NCBI GenBank assembly: GCA_963921935.1
Contig: OY998180.1
Location: forward strand, 98,251,642 to 98,315,641
Origin: Galeruca laticollis
Taxonomy: Eukaryota > Arthropoda > Insecta > Coleoptera > Chrysomelidae
Length of the DNA: 64,000 nucleotides
Direction: 5' to 3'
In this document: positions 22,780 to 34,369 of the stretch, in pieces
Layout of the letters: each line of letters opens with the position of its first letter
Position numbering within the stretch: position 1 is the stretch's first letter
Position numbers and translations under genes: made by a program
The notes under the pieces: model-generated
Told to the model about the DNA's origin: nothing
The model's input: only the letters and a program-made list of their open reading frames with translations
Database searches by the model: none

Positions 22780-23870
22780 AACGCCATAATTGGACACTTT
22801 TTGGCGTTATAAACATGTCAACACTATACTTGTGAACTCAGGTACGGACTAAGTTCAGTGGTGGATGCGGTAATTTTTTGGCAAATATAACTTTTTTCAG
22901 TAATAAATGTAACAACTTGACTTGACTCGACTTTTTTGAACATTTTTAGAAATACCTAGTCCTCTTGTGACCTCTTGATAAAATTAACTATTTCAGAGAT
23001 ACGGGCAATTTTATGTCGCACTGCACACCTATTGACGCTTTCACATTCTTTTTGAATATACGATTACAGGAAGCATCCTGTATTATTAGTAAATTATTAA
23101 TAAATCGTTGCCGTCTACATTGATAAAAATAAACTTTTACATTGTTCATGTATAAAAAACTTTAATGGAAATGAGTAAAAATAAAAAAATCCTGAAAAAT
23201 GAATAACTACATTCCATATTAAAAAAACGAGTAACCAAATAATTAACGATATTCAAAATTCAAAATGGTTTGAAAAAAATTTCAACAAATGTACAATATC
23301 ACATTTCCTCAGTCTTCTAAGATTAGATCTTTGTACTAGGAATAACATTCCTCGATTATTTCGAAGTGAAAGCGTATCCTATGAATTAATTCATTTCTTG
23401 TATTTATAGTTGTACTGTAGACAAATTTTTAAGACAACCCCAAAGATGAAAATCGCATCATATCTGGCGAACGTATTGGCCACCCCTTCCAATCCACCTA
23501 TCTGGAAAAAAGTTACGTAGATGGACACGTACCTCACGACTGAAGTGAGGGAGTGCACCATCGTTCATAAACATCTTATAATGGTACACCCTCTAATAAA
23601 ATTGGCAGAATATCCTGCAAAAATTGTAAGTAAGACTGTCCGTTCAAACGATCATTAAGGATATACGGACCAATTAAGCAGTTGCCTATAATACCTGCCC
23701 ATACGTTGACCATAAACCTTTGTTAGTGTTTAGTCTTACTACAAGATGCTTGCTGTAATCGTACATAAAAAAAATACCGTATCTCTTAAACCGTTAGTTG
23801 TATCGATATGTCACAAAAGGACTTGGTATCTCTAAAAATGTTTAAAAAGTCAATTGTATCTAAATTTTGT
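22780..23870 (-). mobile_element. mariner-superfamily element, copy 1, internally deleted
   Basis: Minus-strand element. A subterminal segment with TGTAATCGTA, CGTATCTCT, GTCACAA, GACTTGGTATCTCTAAAAATG is present at 23735-23850 and, inverted, at 22935-23070, so the two form long inverted ends. Between them is the 3' half of a transposase gene. The 22780-23160 part also matches 30835-31190 on the other strand, which belongs to copy 2. It is non-autonomous. Confidence 0.78.
23230..23735 (-). pseudogene. mariner-type transposase C-terminal half, broken
   Basis: The clearest block, about 23710-23570, reads VNVWAGIIGNCLIGPYILND then QSYLQFLQDILPILLEG. Further on, damaged versions of the family blocks around the second catalytic aspartate (VYERWCTPSL where HDGAPPHF is expected) and LGLS (for FFLWGYLK) appear, with several frameshifts. 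The family is the insect transposases with a long DDE domain usually annotated as Tc3/DUF4817-like; the name is recalled from general knowledge, not searched. Confidence 0.75.
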
Positions 23871-24890
23871 TGTATATCTAGTTGTTCTTTATTTCTCGAT
23901 AGCTCAGTCTATATTCATTTTTCTAGGTATCTCATTTCTGCTCCATTAATTTCACTTTGTCAAATAATATCCTTCAATATTGACGAATTCGATCACACCA
24001 GTATTTCATTTTCTCCAATTTATATTTTGTTGAAAAATTGCAATACTTAGCTGTTGTATTTTTCAATAATTCTATGGCCTCCTGAAATTCTTAATTCCAA
24101 ACATGGGATACGTCTATGGTCGATTGCATTTTTCGTGCAGGAGCACTACTATCATCAAAGGCCGACGTGAGGTAGACGTGCCGTAACCAAACACATTTTC
24201 ATACTACAAATAAAAAGCATTTCAATTTATTTGAAAGCCTTCCTTCATTGTTATACCACGCAGAAAAAAAGTTGATATTTTCGTTTTGTTAACGCCTGGA
24301 GGCCCTTGCCGTCCCTCAGACCTGTCTTATCGTCTCTCAAGTTCTCATTCACATTATTACGTCAAATTAATTTAAGGCTAACATTAGAGATGCAAATTAA
24401 CTGTAAGTCAATTTGAACGCGAGATAAACATGTCGACGATTAGTAATGGAATTAATTACACATTCAGGCTTTGTCTAGGCTGCCAAGCTTTATGAGTGAA
24501 GACATCTGTTGCTGCTAAAGACGGTTATTTTTTAAATTTTCTAGCAATCCATTAAAATCAGTTTTTGTTGTTACTTGAAGACATTCAGTTTGTATATTTT
24601 TCTATTATCCTTGACAAAAGACATAATATGTATGAACATTTATAATACGTAAATTCAAAAAGCCAAAACTTTCTGTCTGATACAAATCATATTTAAGGTA
24701 TTTTATAAAAACACTAACAATTTTTAATATGTTGTGGTGGTATACTGTCATACATTTGTGAATGCACACAAAAGATATTCTAAATCCATCTCAGTTTCAA
24801 AGATAATGAATAAACGGCATTTTTAGGTTTCACTCTTTCTGTTCCCTCTTTGATGTAAATCCTTGCATAATTAATAGAAATTGTTAACTA
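23871..24890. other. no gene seen
   Basis: AT-rich sequence between the mariner remnant and the hAT-like composite. No recognisable frame or unit. Confidence 0.45.
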
Positions 24891-24929
24891 CTTTAGTCTA
24901 CTACTATACTATACTTACTATAGTACCCG

Positions 24930-25395
24930 TTGTACTAGCTCTGGTGAGCTGAAAATCTATAGGGTTCATCTGTGAGATGTCCTGAATAGTATTGTATCAT
25001 AAAATTGGTGACTTGTTGCACTGCGGAGGCTGTATCGTGCTAACAAACTGAAATTTCTCAAAAAATTACAAAAACGTCGCACTTCAAGTACTATAGCACC
25101 CGTTGTACTGGATCTGGTGAACTGAAAATCGATAAGGTTCATCTGTAAGATATCCTGAACAATAGTAAATCATAAAATTGGTGACTTTTTTCACTCCGAA
25201 GGCTGTATCGTGTTAACAAGACATGTAACGAAAATTGGCCGACGACGACGACATACACAGAGGATTTTTTTTAAAAAACAGTGTTTTCGTGTTCATCTTG
25301 ATGTAATCGTAAAAATAACTTTCAAAATTCTAAATTTTTTTGGGGTAAACCAATACTTTTCTCGCATATTAGATAAGTTGGGCGGAAAAGTAATA
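24930..25395 (+). repeat. TR family array, copy 2
   Basis: About two and a half units of the ~175-bp repeat (CGGAGGCTGTATCGTG, GTTGTACTGGATCTGGTGA, AATCGATAAGGTTCATCTG), then the family 3' segment with GACGACGACGACATACACAG and GTAAACCAATACTTTTCTCGC, ending TTGGGCGGAAAAGT near 25391. Confidence 0.8.
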
Positions 25396-25784
25396 CATAA
25401 TTCCATTTCTATTCTATTATATGCTCTTAGAAAGACACGAATTTACATTTTAGGCCATGTCTAGAGAAACTTCCTCAACGATTCCGCATCATGGGTCATT
25501 GTATGGGACTAGCCTAACCGCGTGCCCTGACGCATCTTCATATCCAACGTAGCGTATTGCAACTTGGTTTTAACAAAACACATTTCATAAACCATGTTCA
25601 TGGTCGCAAGTAATTTGGCGATACCGTACGTGTTTCAAGATAAAATTGTTTCTCCGATTTCAAAATTTCTGTTCTCTCACCATAATTATGTTTAAAATGT
25701 TTTAACCATAAATTTTGAAAATCTGTTTTATTGTGAAAATAATGACGATCCGCTGATAACGTCTTCTTCCCATTCCTCCATTTT
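25396..25784 (-). mobile_element. small PIF/Harbinger deletion derivative
   Basis: On the minus strand this matches the left part of the Harbinger copy at 45784-46135 (CGTACGGTATTGCCAAATTA, TACGCTACGTTGGATATGAA, GATGCGTC) and then jumps to its right end at about 54090-54215 (GGCTAGTCCCA, CATGATG, GGAATCGTTGA, CGAATTTACATTTTA on the opposite strand). The transposase gene is entirely missing. It is thus a miniature form of the element seen full-size in composite B. Confidence 0.75.
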
Positions 25785-26565
25785 TACTTTTCCGCCCAAC
25801 CCTATCTAATATGCGAGAAAAGTTTTGGTTTCCCCAAAAAACTTGGGATTTTGGATTTTTAAGTTATTCTATCGTGTCTGAGCAAGAAAAACACGAAACA
25901 AATGGTTTTTAGAAAAAAAATCCTGTGTGTCGTCGTCAGCCACTTTTCGTAACATGTCTTGTTATCACGATATAGCCTCCGGAGTGCAACAATTTTATGA
26001 CTGAATACTGTTTAAGACATCTCACAGATGCACTCTATTGATTTTTGGCTCAACCGGGGCCAGTATAACGGGTGCTATAGTACTTGAAGTACCACATTTT
26101 TCTCATTTTTGAAGAAATTTCGGTTTGTTAGCACGATACCGCCTCCGGAGTTCAACAAGTCAACAGCCTCCGGAGAGTATACAAGTGACCAATTTAATGA
26201 TTGGATATTGCTCAGGGCGTCTCACAGATGCACTATATTAATTTTCTGGTCACTAGAGCCAGTACAACGGGTGCTATTGAACTTAAAGTACCACATTTTT
26301 GGAGAAATTTCGGGTTGTTAGCACGATACAGCCTCCGGAGTATTGACAAGTGACCCATTTTATGATTGGATATTGTTCAGGGCGTCTCACAGATGAACCC
26401 TATTGATTTTCAGCTCACCTGAGTTAGTACAACGGGTTCAATATATCCGGATATACTACATTTTGGAAAAATTTCGGTTTGTTAACACGATACAGTCTCC
26501 GAAGTGTCAACATGTGACCAATTTTATGATAGGGCGTCTTATAGATGTGGAGAAGTTAGTTTTAA
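25785..26565 (-). repeat. TR family array, copy 3, inverted to copy 2
   Basis: Begins ACTTTTCCGCCCAACCCTAT and runs through about four units on the minus strand to the family start (AGAAGTTAGTTTTAATC, about 26543-26559). With copy 2 it forms long inverted arms around the Harbinger derivative. Confidence 0.8.
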
Positions 26566-26569
26566 TCCT

Positions 26570-27146
26570 TAAAACCGTTTATTTTTAAACAGAAAACTCC
26601 CAAAATATTCTAGCATTTCTTGTTTTGTGCTTTCACCTATATGACGTAGGATAAATGTAGTAGCCTGAAAAATATTGTGATTGTGTTCTCCCAAAAACTG
26701 TATAATGCAAGGCCAATCTCGTGCTAGAACATCGGGAGTTTTGGATCTCGGTTTATTATTTTGTGGCACGAACATTTAAGTAAATACTCAGAAATAAAAA
26801 ACCAACGTCAGACAATGGCCTGTTTGGTTAGGTTAGGTTTTAGGTTATACACTGCCTGTGTCCACTGCTACACCAGAAAGGACCTTTCAACCTTAAAACG
26901 TATAAAAGCTTATTTAAGAAATACTACTGCCCAAGTGAGGCTTACTGAGCTAATCGTGCTGTTAGTTCATAGAGAAGAACCTATATCAACTGAAAAAATA
27001 ATTGATGACCTTGCTCTCAAGCTTAGGCGCTTGGATTATATATTGTAATACTAAAAATTGTTATAATAATCATAACAGATAAATATGTTTTTTGGTCAAA
27101 AATATTTGTATATCTCCCACAATGTTCAAGTCTGGGTACGCCACTG
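26570..27146 (+). mobile_element. hAT element 3' part
   Basis: The segment matches 44147-44710 in inverse orientation over most of its length, including the transposase scrap and the CAGTGGCG-type end. The hAT terminus at 27132-27146 reads CAGTGGCGTACCCAG on the minus strand. Confidence 0.7.
26761..27048 (+). pseudogene. hAT transposase C-terminal dimerisation region
   Basis: The end of this frame, RKDLSTLKRIKAYLRNTTAQ, then LTELIVLLVHREEPIS and IIDDLALKLRRLDYIL, matches the C-terminal dimerisation domain of hAT transposases of the ZMYM1 / 52-kDa-repressor-like type, including the usual protein end a few residues after RRLD. The first ~40 residues are out of the family pattern and probably reflect a frameshift. 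The DDE domain and zinc finger are absent. Confidence 0.7.
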
Positions 27147-27154
27147 CTTTAGTC

Positions 27155-27845
27155 TAATATTGTACTTCAGGTAATTTCAGGTTTTCACTTAGCTCTCTTG
27201 CGTTAGCATTCTTCAACTTCAAGCTTAATTGGACCAAGCAGTTGAAGAGCAAATGCTTTGCTACATCATGATTAATACTCTTCATTATTAATAAGCTATT
27301 AAAAAAGCAAGACGTATTCGTATATATCGTGATTAAAATTAGATAAACTGGAATATATTGTGAGAGAACAAAAATTATCAATAAAATTGAAAACCATATC
27401 AAACATACAATGGTCAAAATCATTCAGGAAGATTCTGTTCGAAATGAAGATATGATAATGTGAACAATGTGATTACAAGTATCGCCGTACTGTGATGGAG
27501 TTAGTATTGCCAGACTGCAGAATATAAATATAAACTCCAGAGATGTTAGACTAATGGGATTACGGTTAGAGGTTAGAAGAGGGAAAAAAATCTTCTTTCT
27601 TCATAATTACATAATACAATTATTTCGCAATATTTGAAATTGATAAAATATTGCTATGCTTTTACAATCCAAACGGATACCTCTGAAAATGTTGTGGTAT
27701 CTACTACTTACTAATAAGTGAAATTTTGACACCGCATAATTGACCTTCGCGGTTTCTGTCAGACTTGTCTTATAATTTTTTCTTCAAATAATACAATCAG
27801 AACAAAATTTAAAGTACAAAGTGCAGACGTATATGAGACTGCCTT
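27155..27845. other. no gene seen
   Basis: Sequence to the right of composite A. No recognisable coding frame; the frame at 27154-27423 (minus) has no motif. Confidence 0.45.
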
Positions 27846-27849
27846 TCTT

Positions 27850-28662
27850 ATGAATAAACGGTTTTAAAGATTAAAACTAACTTTTCCGCATCTGTGAGAT
27901 GCCCTGAACAATATGCTATTATAAAATTGTCACTTGTATACAGTTCGAGGGATGTATCGCGCTAAAAGACCGAAATTTCTCCAAAAATAACCAAAAATGT
28001 AGTATATCCGGATTTATGGACACGCTGTACTCGCTCTAGTCAGCTGAAAATCAATAGTGTACATCTGTGAGACACTTTGAACAATATTCCATCATAAAAT
28101 TGGTCACTTGTATACTGTATCGTGCTAACAAACTGAAAATTCTCCAAAAATGACAAATATTTGGTACTGCAAGTACCATAGCGTCCGTTGTACTAGCTTT
28201 AGCGAGCTGAACATCAATAGGATTCATCTGACGTTCTGAATAATATCCAATCATAAAATTGGTCACTTGTATATACTCTGGAGGTTGTATCGTGCTAACA
28301 AACTGAAATTTCTCCAAAAATAGCGTACTTAAAGTTCTATAGCACCTGTTGTGCTGGCTCTGGTGAGCTGAAAATCAATAGGGTTCATCGGTGAGATGTC
28401 CTGAACAATATTCAATCATAAAATTGGTGACTTATTGCACTCCGGAGGCTGTATCGTGCTAACAAGACATGTAACGAAAAGTGGCCGACGACGACGACAA
28501 CGACGACGACATACACACATTTTTTGTTATAAAAACCGTTTTTTCGTGTTGTTGTTGATGAAAAACGTAAAAATAACTCAACATTTTATTTGAAAATTCC
28601 AACTTTTTTGGGGTAAACCAATACTTTTCTCGGATATTATGTAGGTTGGGCGGAAAAGTAAA
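27850..28662 (+). mobile_element. tandem-repeat element (family TR), copy 4
   Basis: Starts AATAAACGGTTTTAAAG then ATTAAAACTAACTTTTCCGC and ends TTGGGCGGAAAAGT at about 28661. It contains about four units of ~160-180 bp. Its flanks differ from those of the other copies, which supports an independent insertion. The 3' segment has a GACGACGACGACAACGACG stretch. No coding capacity. Confidence 0.75.
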
Positions 28663-29013
28663 GATTTGACTGGTTTGTTTGAATTAAGTTTTTGTTTGTC
28701 GTCAAATTTAGTCTTTGCCTATATACATAAAGAGTACATAATTATTCACAGAACACCCTGTATAATAACCAGTTTTCAAGCTAAGAGGCTACGACACTTT
28801 CGCACAAGAAACCAAAGCAATAGAAGAGATGGGAGAGTCGTTCTCTATCACCTTTCATCGGCGGCACTTTCATTTATAGTTTAATTACAAGCATGTGTTA
28901 TTCATTACAGCACAGTATTCTTTATGGTAAGTATCCTGTAGTTATTGACACTTGTCACTTGTCATGAAAGTTTCAATTTTAGCGTTTTATGTCAATTATG
29001 TTTGATGTCACTT
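28663..29013. other. no gene seen
   Basis: Short region between a TR element and a piggyBac end. It contains AACACCCTGTATAA near 28751-28764, resembling a mariner-type terminus, but nothing more. Confidence 0.4.
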
Positions 29014-29017
29014 TTAA

Positions 29018-29660
29018 CCCTCTAATAGGCAAAATTAAAATTACATAGGAAAAATTTTTTTAAATAAGAATTAGAGTATAACTGAATCACTAGAAAACGA
29101 GTAAGCATGTGAGTTATACAAAAAATGGCGATTGTATCTTGAGGGATACACTACCCAGTACCAATAATTTTGAGATTACTAAATAATGTATCTGGACATA
29201 TACATTATCCGTTATCTTATAACTTATTTAGTTTATTATAAAATACCAATAAAACGTTTTTTAATAACAAAATGCTAATTTTATTGCAAAATGGAAAATT
29301 TTTATAAAAAATTTAAAACAAACACAAAAGGAAGTGGATCAATTTTTGTTATGAAAAGTAAAAAAACAGTTCCTTTTTTCTAAGGCACATAAACGAACAT
29401 GACATTTTACACATTTGGCCGTTGTTTGTCCAGTTGTGCATAATTTACACCGACCTTTAGTGGAAAAATTTAAATTGTGTCCAACTTGATCATACCGAAC
29501 TTCTTCTAAAGGTATCATTTTTGTTTTTTTTTATAGTATTTGATGGCTGGTTTTGAGCACTTGGACGCCCTACGATTTTACCTTTCTTTAGAAGTGATGA
29601 AGCAATTAATTTTCTAATTTTTTTTTAATGCCAACTTCTATATCGGTTAAAATGTCGAAA
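29018..29660 (-). mobile_element. piggyBac element, 3' end only
   Basis: The sequence TTAA at 29014-29017 is followed by CCCTCTAATAGG, which fits the TTAA target and CCC-type terminus of piggyBac elements. The minus-strand coding fragment to the right is the C-terminal cysteine-rich domain of a piggyBac transposase. The rest of the element is missing; unrelated sequence follows near 29700. Confidence 0.75.
29339..29600 (-). pseudogene. piggyBac transposase C-terminal cysteine-rich domain
   Basis: On the minus strand the frame reads EEVRYDQVGHNLNF, then KGRCKLC, TTAKCVKCHVRLC and KRNCFFTFH before a stop at 29341-29339. The spacing of seven cysteines and the histidines is that of the RING/PHD-like C-terminal domain that piggyBac transposases use to bind their own ends. 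An upstream GRPSAQNQPS basic segment also fits. No DDD catalytic domain remains. Confidence 0.78.
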
Positions 29661-29708
29661 CTAGAGGCGTGCGTATTAATTTGTGAGAGGGTTCAAAACT
29701 AACCTAAC

Positions 29709-30169
29709 TAAATTGTTAATTATTTTTACAAACTAAAATCTTTCGTTCCTACTCATCCAGAGGCCTATTTCTATTTGCTGCGAGTTTATTTCCGTAGTTT
29801 TGCTTGGATTTATCAATGGTATTACCCACATTATTCAAAAATGAACGAAGATTGTTATAATCAAATTGAAGCTATAGTTAAAGAGAAATTTGATATATTT
29901 GATAATTTTACATATTTGTTCGCTTATCCGAGGTTTATTTTTGTGTCATACTGTATGTACATAGTATGAGAGACAGATTATATGAGTTGAAGACGCCTAT
30001 GCGTGTGTACCAACTATTTAAAACCTGTACATTCAAGAAAATCTACAAACATATAGTGAAAAAAGTTGATAAGCTCTCAAAAGCCAGGTATAAGTATTTG
30101 TTCTACCCTCAAGCAAACGCTACCATCATTTCTGGAATATCATATTTATTTGATATAAGAAGAATTTAA
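29709..30169 (+). CDS. two overlapping short frames, unidentified
   Basis: A frame open from just after a stop at 29709-29711 to the TGA at 29967-29969 encodes an aromatic-rich stretch (YFRSFAWIYQWYYPHYSK, FDIFDNFTYLFAYPRF). A second frame starts with ATG at 29966 inside the overlapping ATGA and runs to 30169, with a Lys/Tyr-rich sequence (FKKIYKHIVKKVDKLSK). They could be one gene broken by a single frameshift. I do not recognise the family. The piece sits between a piggyBac end and a mariner transposase fragment and may come from a third mobile or viral source. In AT-rich DNA it may also be chance. Confidence 0.3.
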
Positions 30170-31190
30170 TTGTGTGAAATAAACTTTTTTCTCGGTATAT
30201 GGAATCGCTTAAATGGTTCGTATATCCTTAATGATATAGTCTTAGTCGGACAGTCTTATTTACAATCTTTGCAGGTTATTCTTCCAATTTTATTGGAGAA
30301 TGTACCTACGTCTACAAAATCGCCAATGTATGTGATTTATGCACGATGGAGCACACCCTCACTTAAGTCGTGAGTTACGTGCCCATATATCCATATTTTT
30401 CCAGATAGGTGGATTGGAATGGTAGTCCATTTATATGGCCAGCACGTTTGCCAGATATCTACCACATGCGATTTTCTTCTTTTGGGTTATCTTAAAAATT
30501 TAGTCTACAGTACACCTGAGAATACAAGAAATGAATTGACTGATAGGATACGTTTTCACTGCAAGAACATCCAAAATAATCCTGGAATGCTATTCCAAGT
30601 ACAAAGATCTAATCTTAGAAGACTGAGGCAATGTGTGGATGTAAAAGGAGCCCATATTGAACATTTGTTGTAATTTTTTTAAACCGTTTTGACTTTTTTA
30701 ATATCATTATATATTTGGTTAATCATTTTATTAATCTGTTAATGGAATGTAGTAATTCATTTTTCAGGGTTTTGTTGTTATTTGTACTTTTGTTAAATTA
30801 ATGTTCTTTTTCATTAAAGTTTTTCATTCATAAACAATGTAAAAGTTTATAGTTATAAATGTAAACTGCACCGATTTATTAATAATTTACTGACGATACA
30901 GGATAATTCCCGTAATCGTACATTAAAAAAAATTAATGCGTCAATAGGTATGCAGTGCGACATAAATTTGCGCGTAGGTATCTGTTAAACCGTTAATTTT
31001 ATGGATATGTCACTAGAGGATTTGGTAACCCTAAAAAAGTCAATGGTTGCATTTAGAACTGAAAAAAGTTATATTTACCAAAAAATTACCGCATCCACCA
31101 CTGAACTTAGTCCGTACCTGAGTTCACAACTATAGTGTAGACTTGTTTATAACGCCAAAAAGTGTGCTATTATGGTGTTTATTAACGGTT
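30166..31190 (+). mobile_element. mariner-superfamily element, copy 2, 5' truncated
   Basis: Plus-strand 3' half of the same family as 22780-23870. It has the transposase end and stop at 30671-30673, then the long 3' region (AACAATGTAAAAGTTTATA, GCGTCAATAGGTATGCAGTG, ACCGCATCCACCACTGAAC) that matches copy 1 in inverse orientation. The 5' end is lost near 30166 where unrelated sequence begins. Confidence 0.78.
30170..30673 (+). pseudogene. mariner-type transposase C-terminal half
   Basis: Frame 1 (30170-30373) has SYILNDIVLVGQSYLQSL and ILPILLENVP. After a frameshift, frame 2 (30419-30673) covers the end of the DDE domain: CDFLLLGYLKNLVYSTPE, then NLRRLRQCVDVKGAHIEHLL and the stop. The HDGAPPHF-type box has decayed to YARWSTPS. 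The conserved ending (RRLR-C-x-x-x-x-GAHIEHLL) is shared with the intact-looking end at 63745-64000. Confidence 0.8.
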
Positions 31191-31194
31191 AAAA

Positions 31195-33190
31195 CTTTAC
31201 TAATTTCCAATCAGCAATTTAATAATTATACATAAGAAACCATTTTTAATTCCCAAGCCAATTCTATAGTTCGTTAACAATGGACGTAAAGAAAGAACGT
31301 ATATGGAATACCATCATTATTTTTAGTTTCCCTATCATCTCAAGTTTTTGGTACGAACTGCTGGGTACCTATAATTATGTATTAAATTTATCTAGCGTTT
31401 AAAAAAAACTATAAATTTAGTACAATATTCGTACCTATCCAGACAAGCGAAACGAACTGTCGAAAACACAAAATAGACTCTAGTTTCAAAACACGTCGAA
31501 ACCTTTGATAATACGGCTTCCGAGCGGGACTCGAAAAACAAAAATCCTACACATCAGTCTTGAAAAAGTTTGCAAAAAAATGCAGTTATGTTTTATTCGA
31601 CACGAGTTTGTGTTTTTGTTTTGGACGTAAGTTAGATTTTGTTGTCTGCTACTATTCAAAAACCCTTTTGTTGCCAACTGCATTCCTAATTGCACGAACT
31701 ATTCAATTCATCATCATATACAAATAATTTTAGTTTATAAAAATAAAAAGTTTTCAATTTGAATTTGTAAATTGTTTTTTCAAAATTTATCCAATGATCG
31801 TCTTCATTTGCCATTATTTCATTATTACCCGAAAATCGAACGGTGTTATTTGTCATTTAAGCAGATAAATGCTCCCGGCCGAAGAATGTGAAGAACGCAA
31901 GCCCAAAGAGTGCACGTAATTAAAGAATACACGACAAAATCCGTGTTAACAACAAAGACAGTATCAGGGAGTCAGGCCGAGGCAGACTCCAACAGATAAA
32001 GACTCCATTAGTCAGGGCCAACTGAGATAGCGTAAGTGCACGTATCAAACAAACTCGAATCGACAATATAGCAGCGCGACATAGCCGTCTGGATCGCTTT
32101 TAACTTTTAGTGTTCTATAATCGCCAGTTGGATTTAAAAATGCCCCCGATCTTTTGTCTTTTATCACTTTTCGAGGAATGACTCTAAATCCTTTTATACC
32201 TTCATTTTTATCTCGATATTGAGTTTAGTAGTTTATTTTTTAATATTTTAGGCATCAAGAAAACAATAAAAAACACATATTCTTTTTACAGGCTCAAACC
32301 TAACATCAAACATCTCGTTGACTCCAAAGTATAGATATATAGGTATAACAAGAGTCTGGTTGACAAACCTTATCTACCTTATTTCATGTTTCTATAAGTT
32401 TCGATGTGCAATTTGAATATTAGAAAATGGAATATTGTTGCAATTTTCTTCTAATAGTTAATTTCATGTCTTTCCCTCATTCCAGTATTTCTGCCAATAT
32501 TTCCTATCCATATTCTCTATAACTTCACCCATACGTTACAAGTAGCTCTCTATGTAGTTTTCGTTTTTATTTGACGAGACGATATGATTTAATGGTTTAA
32601 TTGATGATTTTATTTTTCGGGCATTACAATTTCTACTACAAAAATAAGAAAACGCTACTATACGTTTGTAGTAAGTGTGAGGTTAAAATGAGATCGTTTC
32701 TATTGGTTTATTGGATTATTTTATGTTTTCTGGGACTAGTATTCTTACTACATATACACATACAATTTAAAACTGTATTACAATGTACTACAAACGATTT
32801 TGGATGTATTAAAGTAGTTTTCGTTTTTATCTGATTATGTATTAATGGTTTAATTAATGATTTATGTTTCGGGTATTACAATGTCTATTGCAAAAATAAA
32901 ATATGCTACTACAAGTACCTATATCGTTTGTAGTAAGTGTGAAATTGAAATGAAAAAAAATTATGTCGGTTTATTCGATCATTTCATGTATTCTGGGCAG
33001 TAGCTTAACTACGGGGGGATGAGAGGGATAGAACCCCTCCTCCAGAACCATAAAAATGAAAAAAAATCTAAAACATAATTACAGCAAACCTATTTGAATG
33101 AAATAATGAAATGTACTGAAAGCTATAATTTTATAAGAAAAACAAAGCGGAAATGCAGTTTTAGGTGCTTAAAAATTGAAAAAAGTTCCG
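31195..33190. other. no gene; one diverged tandem duplication
   Basis: No recognisable coding frame. About 180 bp starting near 32555 (TAGTTTTCGTTTTTATTTGA, GGTTTAATTGATGAT, GTTTGTAGTAAGTGTGAG) recurs in diverged form from 32815 to 33000, so the area contains a ~260-bp direct duplication. At 33000-33050 AGTAGCTTAACTACGGGGGG recalls a hAT end but lacks a partner. Confidence 0.5.
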
Positions 33191-33194
33191 GTAC

Positions 33195-33469
33195 CAAGAC
33201 CTCCCGGTAGTTCATCCTGTTTCAGCTCTTTTGTACCTTTATTTACATTTGTATATTTTTCTTTATCTCAAATAGCCATTAAGTTTTTTTATTATCATTT
33301 CTACCATTGCTAAATTTAATACCTGCATGTTTCCTGGTAGCTCTTGTTTAGTTTTGGCAGTAATACTGTCGTCTGCAAACGCTGACACACTGATATTTAG
33401 TACCTTAAAATAACCTAAAAATAGTATCAACTTACTGGCTTTCCACGTGTTGCGTCCATTCATGTACAC
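33195..33469 (-). pseudogene. LINE-like RT fragment (FADD box), copy 1
   Basis: On the minus strand ISVSAFADDSITAKTKQEL and MQVLNLAMVEM correspond to RT motif C (F/YADD) and the following helix of non-LTR elements. Only ~50 codons are recognisable. The 170-bp core is directly repeated at 33940-34115. Confidence 0.6.
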
Positions 33470-33939
33470 TCACTTGTTTTTATCTACGATGCACTTAATA
33501 CAGAGTCCCGTAGACAACTGTCGTCCAGATGTTGTGTTTACAGGTAGGTTGTAGAACCACAGAGTTCAATATCATTTCATAAATTATAATTGGCTAGAAT
33601 CTGTTGAATTTTAAAATGAATGTATCTCAGTAGATACATTGTTCATTTAAGGGTTAAAGAGCAATCGTTTCTTTGATTTGAACTATGTTTATAATAATAT
33701 AATACAAAAATAACTTCACTCCGGTTAACCTAAAATAGACATTTTTATTAAATGTACGGGTTCTTTTGAGTTTTAGAATAAACTCCTCTTTTTCTTAGTT
33801 GTGCCTTCTGTTTTCTTTCAATAATCGCTTAACAGATAGACAAGTCTCCTTTTCTTAATAACATTAAAAAATGGAATTCGAAGCAAATCAATGAACATTT
33901 TAACAACTGTAGGAATCCTAATAATTCATATTCATTACA

Positions 33940-34140
33940 GCTCTTTTGTACCTTTGTTTACATTTGTATCTTTTTCTTTATCTCAAATAGCCATTAAGTT
34001 TTTTTTATTCTCATTTCTACCATTGCTAAATTTAATATCTGCATGTTTCTTTGTAGTTCTTGTTTAGTTTTGGCAGTAATACTGTCGTCTGTAAACGCTC
34101 ACACACACTGATATTTACTCTGCTTGATTACATATATCCT
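33940..34140 (-). pseudogene. LINE-like RT fragment, copy 2
   Basis: Direct repeat of 33200-33390 (AGCTCTTTTGTACCTTTGTT on the plus strand). The RT motif reads FTDDSITAKTKQEL, with the first alanine changed. The two copies are about 740 bp apart in the same orientation and may be two truncated insertions or a local duplication. Confidence 0.6.
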
Positions 34141-34369
34141 ACCCCGTAGTGATGTGTATTTTTCAATAATCTTATCCATAAAATTGATAAATAACAACAA
34201 GCTCTAACTTTCCTTTGTCTTCAATCGACTTATTTGATAAAATTGTCTACATTATCGTTGTTTTTTTTACATATTTTGTACCTACTAATCCTGTCATTTT
34301 AGACTTCTAAACACGAGTGGATGAAAAATCTAAATATTATATTCTGGCTTCTGTTGTCCGTCTGTCCGT

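Larger units (their letters stand above)
24899..27146. mobile_element. hAT-like composite A with Harbinger derivative and inverted TR arrays
   Basis: The 8 bases CTTTAGTC occur at 24891-24898 and 27147-27154 (10 bases match if TA is included), fitting a hAT target duplication. The right end read inwards is CAGTGGCGTACCCAG, a typical hAT terminus. The left end has no such terminus and starts within TR sequence. Inside, from left to right: TR array forward (to 25395), Harbinger derivative on the minus strand (25396-25784), TR array reversed (25785-26565), then hAT sequence with a transposase scrap. The middle is therefore an inverted repeat around the Harbinger piece. Composite B (44147-54329) has the same parts. 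Confidence 0.65.

Noticed and set aside
26569..26775. 68-codon minus-strand frame with LGEHNHNIFQATTF
   Set aside because: Antisense to the hAT segment; the plus-strand dimerisation domain explains the conservation better.
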